Both the position numbers and the translations under genes were made by a program. This document shows positions 35,297 through 42,133 of a stretch of 64,000 bases of DNA, piece by piece. The stretch's first letter is position 1, and the number at the start of each line of letters is the position of its first letter. The stretch covers positions 923,145 to 987,144 of the forward strand of contig CAXXCL010000003.1 of NCBI GenBank assembly GCA_963668615.2, in the 5' to 3' direction. This DNA comes from JAAYPI01 sp963668615 (GTDB lineage Bacteria > Bacteroidota > Bacteroidia > Bacteroidales > Paludibacteraceae). The notes under the pieces were generated by a model. It worked only from the letters and a program-made list of their open reading frames with translations. It was not told the DNA's origin and searched no databases.

Positions 35297-35385
35297 AAAA
35301 CAAAATCGAGAGGTTTTTTTTCATAGTTAAGGTTAAGGTTAAGTTAAAAGGAGGGCAACGGCTTTCCTTTTAACTTTTCTGTTTT
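35297..35385 (+). ncRNA. candidate small RNA 2, promoter to intrinsic terminator
   Basis: Promoter box TACATTTG (35284-35291). About 90 nt follow, containing TTTTTCATAGT (35317-35327) and TTAAGGTTA twice in tandem (35327-35335, 35333-35341). They end in a long hairpin: 16 base pairs including two G-U, 35341-35356 with 35361-35376, AACG tetraloop, then TTCTGTTTT. The same two blocks occur in candidate small RNA 1. Here it lies ahead of a same-strand gene, so it could also act as a leader attenuator for the methyltransferase. Confidence 0.5.
35341..35376 (+). terminator. hairpin terminator of candidate small RNA 2
   Basis: AAGTTAAAAGGAGGGC pairs with GCTTTCCTTTTAACTT around an AACG loop. The T-tract after it is short and broken, so termination may be partial. 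Confidence 0.6.
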
Positions 35386-35477
35386 AAAAAAGGAGTATAT
35401 TTGTCTACACAATAGACGATGGAGCAAATTGAGAAAGCATATATAATTGATTGATACAACATTTAACCTAATTAGAG

Positions 35478-36203
35478 ATGAATTTTTATAAGAAAATGGT
35501 TAGAATACCGGGCAAGCTCAAAGGTTTGTTTTTTGTTTGCCGGATTGATAGGCTTGTTCCTATCCAACTTTTTGACTTTATAGCACACATAGCTGGTTTG
35601 TCAAAATGGATATCAGAACACAAACATAGCTGTAAGAATGATTTTTACACACAAACATTTAATTACAAAAAGCGGGAATCGTTGTATGAACAAGTTATTA
35701 ATACCTGTAATTTAGATACAAATATTGATTACCTTGAGTTTGGCGTTTCAAAAGGGGTTTCTTTCAAATGGTGGGTTAATAGGATAAAAAACTCAGATGC
35801 TCGGTTTTATGGGTTTGATACTTTTACGGGACTTCCCGAAGCTTGGGGTCCATTCAAAAAAGGAGACATGGAAAATGGCAATAACCCTCCCGTCATAGAG
35901 GGTAATAGACATGAATTTTATCAAGGGCTTTTTCAGCAAACCTTACTTTCGTTTTTAAGCACGTATAATCCTTCTAAAAGAAAGGTAATACATATGGATG
36001 CTGATATATATTCGGCAACTCTTTACGTCTTGACATTAATCACTCCATTTCTCAAATCGGGAGACATACTATTTTTTGATGAATTTAGTGTTCCTCTTCA
36101 TGAGTTTAAAGCCTTTAAAGAATGGAGTAGTTCTTTTTACATAAATTACAAGGTATTGGGTGCTGTTAATAATTTTTACCAAATTGCTGTAATAATACAA
36201 TAA
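35478..36203 (+). CDS. TylF/macrocin O-methyltransferase-like SAM-dependent methyltransferase
   Basis: 241 residues. The SAM-binding glycine loop is YLEFGVSKGVSFKWW, followed by the acidic segment FYGFDTFTGLPE. HMDADIYSATLYVL and ILFFDEF match the metal-dependent TylF (macrocin O-methyltransferase) family, whose members methylate sugar hydroxyls. There is no signal peptide. It has no glycan-cluster neighbours, which is unusual for the family. It follows candidate small RNA 2 by about 90 nt and may be under its terminator. Acceptor substrate is unknown; methylation of a surface sugar is a guess. Confidence 0.82.
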   Translation: MNFYKKMVRIPGKLKGLFFVCRIDRLVPIQLFDFIAHIAGLSKWISEHKHSCKNDFYTQTFNYKKRESLYEQVINTCNLDTNIDYLEFGVSKGVSFKWWVNRIKNSDARFYGFDTFTGLPEAWGPFKKGDMENGNNPPVIEGNRHEFYQGLFQQTLLSFLSTYNPSKRKVIHMDADIYSATLYVLTLITPFLKSGDILFFDEFSVPLHEFKAFKEWSSSFYINYKVLGAVNNFYQIAVIIQ

Positions 36204-36321
36204 TTTGCTTTAACGGATATTACATATAGAAGTCAAAAATGAATGTTATAAGCATTGAAATTGAAAACTTTTTTGCAAGAAATTTGTTTTAAAAAGCAAA
36301 TTATCATACATTTACCCAACT

Positions 36322-36687
36322 ATGTCTATTACCACGTATATCATACTTTTTATTCTTTTTGTTACGATTTTTTTCAAAAAAAGAAAAAAACCTAATGAGA
36401 ATGATGTGCCGGAACATCCTCCAATTGTTTTTAATCCCCGTGGAAGTTCAGAAAAGACGAATCCTGCAAAAGAAAAAAGACAAGGATCAGAGTTGATTTC
36501 TATGGATTATCAACCGATGGAAAATAATATGGTAAAAATGGAGACAGAAGAAAGAATTCCTTTAAAATCTGTTTTTGCTCAAGATAAAAAAGAGGATGAA
36601 AATAAGGACGCTCTCCCTTCCTTAGATGATCCGGAAGAGGTTAGAAAAGCGATTATCTATACTGAAATTATTAATAGAAAATATTGA
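36322..36687 (+). CDS. small single-pass membrane protein, uncharacterised
   Basis: 121 residues: one N-terminal membrane segment (TTYIILFILFVTIFF) followed by a basic stop-transfer KKRKK, a long charged, disordered cytoplasmic region, and a compact C-terminal motif DDPEEVRKAIIYTEIINRKY. I recall a similar C-terminal tail in small Bacteroidales proteins, so it may be a conserved docking peptide. A near-consensus promoter box, TACATTTA, lies just upstream. Codon use looks native. No function is proposed. Confidence 0.75.
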   Translation: MSITTYIILFILFVTIFFKKRKKPNENDVPEHPPIVFNPRGSSEKTNPAKEKRQGSELISMDYQPMENNMVKMETEERIPLKSVFAQDKKEDENKDALPSLDDPEEVRKAIIYTEIINRKY

Positions 36688-36755
36688 TATCTAGTATTTT
36701 ATGACCAAAATGGAAGTTTTAGACCTTTTTATTTTCTTTACAAGGAAATAGTTAT

Positions 36756-36763
36756 TACCTTTG
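36756..36763 (+). promoter_or_regulatory. greA promoter box
   Basis: TACCTTTG, about 104 nt before the greA start. A complete intrinsic terminator lies between them (36786-36820). Confidence 0.65.
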
Positions 36764-36785
36764 CCTATAACAAAAAACGAAAAGG

Positions 36786-36820
36786 GAGTCTCGATTTATT
36801 TCGAGATTCTTTTTGTTTTT
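36786..36820 (+). terminator. intrinsic terminator in the greA leader
   Basis: GAGTCTCGA (36786-36794) pairs with TCGAGATTC (36801-36809), one G-U, loop of 6, followed by TTTTTGTTTTT. It lies after the promoter and before greA on the same strand, so most transcripts may stop after about 50 nt. Confidence 0.8.
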
Positions 36821-36866
36821 AAAAAAGGATGAATTAATTATTAATAACCACTAAAAATTAAATTTT

Positions 36867-37337
36867 ATGGCTATCATTTATATGACCGAAGAGGGGTATA
36901 AGAAGTTGATGGATGATTTGAATTTTCTTGAATCTGTAGAGCGACCATCTATTTCCAGACAAATAGCAGAAGCTAGGGATAAGGGAGATTTGTCTGAAAA
37001 TGCTGAATATGATGCGGCCAAAGAGGCTCAAGGTATGTTGGAAATGAAAATATCCCAACTAAAAGAGAATCTTCAAAATGTTAGAATTATCAACGAAAAA
37101 CAACTAAATACAGATTTTGTTCAGATTTTGAACAAAGTAAGAATTCGTAATACTAAAACGAAACAGGAATTGGTATATACGCTTGTCTCTGAGGCAGAAG
37201 CAAGTCTTAGAGAAGGTAAAATATCAATAAACACTCCTGTTGCAAAGGGTTTGCTCGGTAAGAAAATTGGAGACAAAACACAAATCTCGATTCCTTCAGG
37301 AGTTGTAGAATTTGAAATTGTAGATATTACATTCTAA
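36867..37337 (+). CDS. greA: transcription elongation factor GreA
   Basis: GreA rescues backtracked RNA polymerase by stimulating transcript cleavage. The 156-residue protein has an N-terminal coiled coil with the acidic tip in AEARDKGDLSENAEYDAAKEAQ (D and E at the loop) and a C-terminal FKBP-like globular domain (TPVAKGLLGKKIGDK, IPSGVVEFEIVDI). It is full length. Its leader contains a promoter followed by an intrinsic terminator, an arrangement that suggests attenuation. The HIT gene follows 13 nt later in the same unit. Confidence 0.97.
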   Translation: MAIIYMTEEGYKKLMDDLNFLESVERPSISRQIAEARDKGDLSENAEYDAAKEAQGMLEMKISQLKENLQNVRIINEKQLNTDFVQILNKVRIRNTKTKQELVYTLVSEAEASLREGKISINTPVAKGLLGKKIGDKTQISIPSGVVEFEIVDITF

Positions 37338-37350
37338 AATAAACAGATAT

Positions 37351-37743
37351 ATGGCAACAATATTTAGTAAAATAGTAGTGGGAGAAATTCCTTGTTACAA
37401 GATCGCAGAAACAGAAAAATATTTTGCATTTCTAGATGTAAATCCTCTTGTTAGAGGTCACGTTTTGGTTATACCTAAACAGGAAGAAAGTTATATTTTC
37501 AACTTGGATGATGACACTTTAGCGGGGTTGCATGTTTTTGCAAAAAAAATAGCAAAAGCTGTCGCTAAAGCTATCCCTTGCAAAAGAGTGGGAATGGCTG
37601 TTATTGGTTTGGAGGTGCCTCACGCTCATATACATCTGATACCTCTTAACAAGGAAGCTGATATTCTTTTTTCCAATCCAAAACAGACTCTCGAAAAAGA
37701 GGAAATGGAAGAAATTGCTGAGAAAATTCGAAAAGAACTGTAA
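37351..37743 (+). CDS. HIT-family nucleotide hydrolase/transferase
   Basis: 130 residues with the histidine triad HAHIHLIPL (H91, H93, H95), where the middle His attacks the alpha phosphate. The N-terminal IFSKIVVGEIPCYKI and FLDVNPLVRGHVLVIPK are typical of Hint-type proteins, which hydrolyse nucleoside phosphoramidates and AMP-lysine-type adducts. Substrate in this organism is unknown. It is 13 nt after greA, so the two are co-transcribed, as I recall from other Bacteroidota. Bidirectional terminator follows. Confidence 0.93.
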   Translation: MATIFSKIVVGEIPCYKIAETEKYFAFLDVNPLVRGHVLVIPKQEESYIFNLDDDTLAGLHVFAKKIAKAVAKAIPCKRVGMAVIGLEVPHAHIHLIPLNKEADILFSNPKQTLEKEEMEEIAEKIRKEL

Positions 37744-37764
37744 AGAAAAGTTTATAGAAAAGAT

Positions 37765-37800
37765 AAAAACGCAATTTGTAGAAATAGAAGTTGCGTTTTT
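37765..37800. terminator. bidirectional terminator between the HIT gene and aroK
   Basis: AAAAACGCAA (37765-37774) pairs with TTGCGTTTTT (37791-37800). The right arm abuts the aroK stop codon. Confidence 0.75.
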
Positions 37801-38291
37801 TATTTGAGAATGGACGTAATATCTTCTTCTAAAGGGTTAATGGTCATTTGTGCCTTTGAGTAGAACGGTTCTCTCTCTTCCAGTTTATTGTGTACGTAAT
37901 TGCTGATCTCTTCATTATTCTTATCTTTTAGTAGCGGACGACTCATTTTTGCCGAAATTAATCTTTCCACAAGAGCCTCTTGGGGCGTTTTAAGGTAAAT
38001 AGTTAGTCCTTTTCTATTCATTACGTCCATATTATCGTAAAAACAGGAGGTTCCTCCTCCGGTTGCGATTACCACATTTTCCATTTCGGCTATTTCCACC
38101 AACATTTTTCTTTCTATCTCTCTGAAACCTTCTTCTCCTTTTTCTTCAAAGAGTTGATTAATACTTTTGTGAAAAGTATTTTCTATGTATACGTCGGTGT
38201 CAATAAACGATAAACCCAAAGATTCAGCCAACTGCCTTCCAAAGGTAGTTTTACCTGTTCCCATAAATCCGACTAAGAAAATTCGTCTCAT
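37800..38291 (-). CDS. aroK: shikimate kinase
   Basis: Phosphorylates shikimate with ATP in the aromatic amino acid/chorismate pathway. It has the Walker A GFMGTGKTTFG, the shikimate-binding FIDTDVYIE, ATGGGTSCF, and the lid arginine in KMSRPLL. The frame is open to an ATG at 38327, but that would overlap the cls gene. MRRIFLVGFMG (ATG 38291, 163 residues) fits the family and leaves an 8-nt gap after cls. It is likely the last gene of ribD-cls-aroK. Confidence 0.95.
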   Translation of the reverse strand: MRRIFLVGFMGTGKTTFGRQLAESLGLSFIDTDVYIENTFHKSINQLFEEKGEEGFREIERKMLVEIAEMENVVIATGGGTSCFYDNMDVMNRKGLTIYLKTPQEALVERLISAKMSRPLLKDKNNEEISNYVHNKLEEREPFYSKAQMTINPLEEDITSILK

Positions 38292-38298
38292 ACTGTTT

Positions 38299-39732
38299 TT
38301 ATAATATAGGGCTGAATAAACGAGCAAATGATTGTATAAGTTTTTGAGAGAAAGGACGATGTTTCCAAATGGAATACTGTAATCTCTTACAATGTTTCAA
38401 ATCTTTGAGAAATATGTCTTTTAATTCTACACTTTTCCCTTTATCGTAGATAAAAGCACTTATCTCAAAGTTTTGGTCGAAACTACGGAAATCCATATTT
38501 GCAGAACCGATAATCGCCAATTCATCGTCAACAGCAATGCTTTTTGCGTGAATGAATCCATCTTGGTATAAGTAAACTTTAACTCCGGCAGCTAGCATGG
38601 AACGTACAAATGAGAAGGACGCTTCGAGAGATAAACGCACGTCTGACCGGCTCGGAATCATTATTCGCACATCAATCCCACTTAATGCGGCACACTCCAA
38701 AGCGTTACCGATGCTTTCATTTGGTAAAAAATACGGAGTTTGTACATAGACATACTTTTGTGCATTTTGTATTGCATGACAAAAACCCTGCATAATTCCT
38801 TGCCAAGTTGAATCCGGTCCGCTACCGACTATTTGAACATGAGAGTTGTGTTCCGAGTTTGCAATAGGGGAATAATTTTTATCGAAAATCAACTTTTTCG
38901 TCATATATAGCCAGTCGGTTACAAATACACTTTGCAAACCGGCTACCCCATTCCCCCTGAGTTTGATGTGGGTATCTCTCCAATTTCCCCATTCCAAACC
39001 CTTTGTATATCTGTCAGCAATGTTGAACCCTCCTAAAAATCCGATATTGCCGTCAATGACAAGAATTTTTCGGTGGTTTCTGTAATTAAGCTTATTCGTA
39101 AAATAAGGGAATCTTAGTTTGAAGAATGATTCTAATTTAACTCCTGCTTTCTGCATTTCTTGAATAGTTGACCTTTTCAATCGCCAACTACCAACGTCAT
39201 CGTATATAAGTCTGACTTCTAAGCCTTGTTGGGCTTTCTTTATCAGCATATCTTTGAAACGATTCCCTGTTTCATCTGTTTCTACGGCGTAATATTCTGC
39301 ATGGATATTATGTGTTGCTTTATCCATTTCTTCGAGCATATCCTTAAAAAGGATTTTACCATCAGTATATATTTCGATTTCTGTATTGGAGAAAATGGCA
39401 GCATCACTACTTTTGCGAAGTAACTTTATTAGTCGTTTTTGATTTTCCGGAATACATCCTTCAAGGCATTTTTCCTCCGCTGCATAATAATCTATGCGGG
39501 AATGTATTTTTCGTTTTATTTTTTTCGATATCTTTCGTTGGCGTTGAAAACTTCTTCCAAATAAGAAATAGAGAAAAAGTCCAATCAGAGGTAAAAAAAC
39601 AAGGACTAAAATCCAAGCTGTGGTACGAACCGGATGCTTGTTTTCAAGTAAAACCACAATTATACTGGATACGACCGTGTAAATGTACGCGACAATAAAA
39701 ATGATATATAATATTTCGGAGACAATTTCCAT
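38299..39732 (-). CDS. cls: cardiolipin synthase (phospholipase D type)
   Basis: Condenses phosphatidylglycerol into cardiolipin at the inner membrane. The 477-residue protein has two N-terminal membrane segments (residues 4-29 and 38-58, PLDc_N) and two HKD catalytic motifs: HRKILVIDG from H220 with GGFNIADRY, and HAKSIAVDD from H395 with GSANMDFRSF. Both halves of the active site are intact. It lies 3 nt after ribD and 8 nt before aroK, so the three unrelated enzymes share one transcript. Confidence 0.95.
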   Translation of the reverse strand: MEIVSEILYIIFIVAYIYTVVSSIIVVLLENKHPVRTTAWILVLVFLPLIGLFLYFLFGRSFQRQRKISKKIKRKIHSRIDYYAAEEKCLEGCIPENQKRLIKLLRKSSDAAIFSNTEIEIYTDGKILFKDMLEEMDKATHNIHAEYYAVETDETGNRFKDMLIKKAQQGLEVRLIYDDVGSWRLKRSTIQEMQKAGVKLESFFKLRFPYFTNKLNYRNHRKILVIDGNIGFLGGFNIADRYTKGLEWGNWRDTHIKLRGNGVAGLQSVFVTDWLYMTKKLIFDKNYSPIANSEHNSHVQIVGSGPDSTWQGIMQGFCHAIQNAQKYVYVQTPYFLPNESIGNALECAALSGIDVRIMIPSRSDVRLSLEASFSFVRSMLAAGVKVYLYQDGFIHAKSIAVDDELAIIGSANMDFRSFDQNFEISAFIYDKGKSVELKDIFLKDLKHCKRLQYSIWKHRPFSQKLIQSFARLFSPIL

Positions 39733-39735
39733 ATA

Positions 39736-40758
39736 TTATTGACAGTAAGTTATTATTTTATTGTTTCCAAAACATTGTATGCTATTGATGGCAGCTCTTA
39801 CACAAGGGGCTTTTGTTCCTTCGTAAAGGCAAAAATCGGAGATTTCCTTTTGTATCTCATCGTAAAGTCCAAGTTCCAAAAAAGATTCCAATACCTGTTT
39901 TCCTCCTTCTACGATAAGAGAATTTATGTTGTTTTTGTACAGATAATCAAGTATTTGAGGGATGATGTTTTTTTCAAAATTCAATTTTATAAACAAAGGA
40001 TTACCTTCTTCACTTTTTATCGCGTTGAAAATAATAGTTTCCGCTTGTTGGTCGAATAATTTGTAATAAGAAGGTATTTTTAATGTTTTGTCTATGGCAA
40101 TTCGTATTGGATTTTTTCCTGACCAACGTCTGGTAAGCAGTTTTGGGTTATCTTTCAATGCCGTTTTCGTGCCCACCAAAATCGCCATTTCTTCTGCCCG
40201 CAATTTATGCACAAGCGTTTTGGTTATTTCATTGGATATTTGGATAGGGTTTTCTTCTTTGCCATCTAAAAAGCCATCTTTACTTTCTGCCCATTTCAAC
40301 AAAATAAAAGGTCGTTTTTTTGTGTGAAAAGTAAAAAAATGCCTGTTTAATAGTAAACCTTTGTTTTCCAATAAGCCTTGTTCTACTTGTATGCCGGCTT
40401 CTCGCAATTTTTTTATTCCGTTACCGCTGACTTGTGGATTTGGGTCTGTATTGCAAATAATAACTTTTGGAATACCGTATTTGATAATAAGATCAGCACA
40501 AGGAGGCGTTTTCCCGTAATGCGAACAAGGTTCGAGGTTGACATAAAGGGTTGAGTGGGTAAGTGCATTTTTGTCTTCGACGGAAGCGATTGCATTTACT
40601 TCCGCGTGTGCTTGTCCGAATTGTTGGTGATAACCCTCTCCAATAATTTTGTTATCCGAAACAATTACACATCCAACCATGGGATTGGGAGCAACATTTC
40701 CGACTCCTAATCGTGCTAGCTGAAAGCAGCGGTACATATAGCTTTCTTCTGCTGTCAT
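39736..40758 (-). CDS. ribD: bifunctional riboflavin biosynthesis deaminase/reductase RibD
   Basis: Performs two consecutive steps from the GTP-derived pyrimidine to the ribitylamino intermediate of riboflavin. The N-terminal cytidine-deaminase-like domain has the zinc site HAEVNA (H51, E53) and PCSHYGKTPPC (C78, C87). The C-terminal reductase domain begins near FILLKWAESKDGFL and has LVGTKTALKDNPKLLTRRW and LIVEGGKQVLESFLE. The C terminus ends a little early for the reductase but includes its main strands. It is the first gene of ribD-cls-aroK and is divergent from prmC. 340 residues. Confidence 0.95.
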   Translation of the reverse strand: MTAEESYMYRCFQLARLGVGNVAPNPMVGCVIVSDNKIIGEGYHQQFGQAHAEVNAIASVEDKNALTHSTLYVNLEPCSHYGKTPPCADLIIKYGIPKVIICNTDPNPQVSGNGIKKLREAGIQVEQGLLENKGLLLNRHFFTFHTKKRPFILLKWAESKDGFLDGKEENPIQISNEITKTLVHKLRAEEMAILVGTKTALKDNPKLLTRRWSGKNPIRIAIDKTLKIPSYYKLFDQQAETIIFNAIKSEEGNPLFIKLNFEKNIIPQILDYLYKNNINSLIVEGGKQVLESFLELGLYDEIQKEISDFCLYEGTKAPCVRAAINSIQCFGNNKIITYCQ

Positions 40759-40817
40759 ACAGATTTTGTTTTCTATATAAATTTCGTCAATATTCGAATC
40801 CTTTTTGATTATTTTAG

Positions 40818-40825
40818 TAGTTTTG
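40818..40825 (+). promoter_or_regulatory. prmC promoter box, almost touching the start codon
   Basis: TAGTTTTG ends 4 nt before the prmC ATG at 40830. With this spacing transcription would start at or next to the ATG. No good -33 box is seen. Confidence 0.45.
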
Positions 40826-40829
40826 TGGC

Positions 40830-41675
40830 ATGGAAAAACTCAAAGTTTTATTTTCTTCACAACTACAAGGCATATATCCTGCCTGTGAGATAGAAAGTTT
40901 TTTAAGACTGAGTGTGGCTCATATCTGTCATTTGCCTTTCAGGCAAACCCGTTTTCACAAAGATATAAAAATTACTAATACGCAATACCTTGTTTTTGAA
41001 ACAATTGTAGAAAGATTAAAAAAATCGGAACCAATTCAGTATATTTTAGGAGAAACAGAATTTTTCGGATTACCTTTTGATGTATCACCTGCTGTTCTTA
41101 TTCCACGTCCTGAAACAGAGGAACTTGTGGAGTGGATAATACAGGATTTTAGCAATATGCCATCCTGCAAAGTTTTGGAGTTTGGAACCGGTAGTGGTTG
41201 CATTGCTATTTCGTTGGCGAAAAATATTCAAGGGGCTATTGTTTCATCAGTAGATATTTCTTTGGACGCGTTGCAAGTGGCAAAGAAAAATGCAAAAAAA
41301 AATCAAGTCCAAGTTTCCTTTATACAGCAAAATATGTTGAATTTGGATGAAACAGTTTTTCAATCGTTGTATGATGTGATTGTAAGCAATCCTCCGTATG
41401 TTTGTGAAAAGGAAAAATTGCGGATGCAACCCAATGTTCTTGATTTTGAACCCCACTTAGCTTTATTTGTTGAGAATGAGAATCCACTAATTTTTTACCA
41501 TAAAATAGCTGTTTTTGCAAAAAACAAATTATCAAAGAAAGGGGCTCTCTATGTTGAGATTAACCAAACATTAGGAAAGGAAACGTCTGCATTATTTGCT
41601 CAATATGGGTTTAATGTGGAATTAAGAAAAGATATTTCTGGAAATGATAGGATGATAAAAGCCGTAAAACGATAA
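40830..41675 (+). CDS. prmC: release factor glutamine methyltransferase PrmC
   Basis: Methylates the glutamine of the GGQ motif in RF1 and RF2. The 281-residue protein has the N-terminal helical domain (IQYILGETEFFGLPF), VLIPRPETEELVEW, the SAM loop VLEFGTGSGCIAISLA and the catalytic NPPY at about 187-190 (IVSNPPYVCEKE). Full length. It is 2 nt upstream of recX and likely co-transcribed. The promoter box lies so close that the mRNA may be leaderless. Confidence 0.95.
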   Translation: MEKLKVLFSSQLQGIYPACEIESFLRLSVAHICHLPFRQTRFHKDIKITNTQYLVFETIVERLKKSEPIQYILGETEFFGLPFDVSPAVLIPRPETEELVEWIIQDFSNMPSCKVLEFGTGSGCIAISLAKNIQGAIVSSVDISLDALQVAKKNAKKNQVQVSFIQQNMLNLDETVFQSLYDVIVSNPPYVCEKEKLRMQPNVLDFEPHLALFVENENPLIFYHKIAVFAKNKLSKKGALYVEINQTLGKETSALFAQYGFNVELRKDISGNDRMIKAVKR

Positions 41676-41677
41676 AA

Positions 41678-42133
41678 ATGGACACTTCTCACTACGAAAA
41701 AATGGCGACCTTTTGTTCTTATTCGGAGCGTTGCATTTCTGATGTCACAAAAGCATTGGAAAAAATGAAAATAACACCCGATGAATTGGACGAAATTATC
41801 TCTTTGTTGATAAAAGATAGATTTTTGGACGAATCGCGTTATGCCAATGCCTATGTTCGCGATAAATTTCGGTTCAATAAATGGGGCAGGCAAAAAATGG
41901 CATATATGTTACGCCAAAAAGGTCTCAAAGAAAACGATATACAAAATGCCTTTGATGAAATTTCCGAAGAGGAATATGAAAATACCCTCACGCAAATATT
42001 GCTAGCCAAAAAAAAATCCACAAAAAGTAATAATCCCTACGACCTTCAAAACAAATTATTTCGTTTTGCCGTAGGCAGAGGTTTTGAGCCCGATTTCATA
42101 GGTAAAACCATAAAAAAGATGCTTAACAAATAA
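41678..42133 (+). CDS. recX: RecA regulator RecX
   Basis: RecX caps and disassembles RecA filaments. The 151-residue, all-helical, basic protein matches the family: SYSERCISDVTKALEKM, LIKDRFLDESRYANAYVRDKF (split motif), GRQKMAYMLRQKG and KLFRFAVGRGFEPDFI. recA is not adjacent, as is common in this phylum. Its TAA at 42131-42133 directly abuts the stop codon of the convergent transporter gene, leaving no terminator. Confidence 0.93.
   Translation: MDTSHYEKMATFCSYSERCISDVTKALEKMKITPDELDEIISLLIKDRFLDESRYANAYVRDKFRFNKWGRQKMAYMLRQKGLKENDIQNAFDEISEEEYENTLTQILLAKKKSTKSNNPYDLQNKLFRFAVGRGFEPDFIGKTIKKMLNK

Larger units (their letters stand above)
35137..35477. other. 341-bp intergenic region with paired repeats and candidate small RNA 2
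   Basis: It holds the miaB promoter (left), then TTCCGCAAA in direct repeat (35225-35233 and 35262-35270). These bracket an inverted repeat ACGATTGC/GCAATCGT (35233-35240, 35253-35260), which looks like a regulator site. A plus-strand promoter, a candidate RNA and its terminator follow, then about 90 nt with no recognisable signal before the methyltransferase gene. Confidence 0.6.

Noticed and set aside
38292..38327. Longer aroK start
   Set aside because: It would overlap cls by 29 nt; the Walker A region normally begins within a few residues of the N terminus.
40790..40802. TTCGAATCC, similar to a tRNA T-loop
   Set aside because: No acceptor, D or anticodon arms around it; it lies in the ribD-prmC promoter gap.
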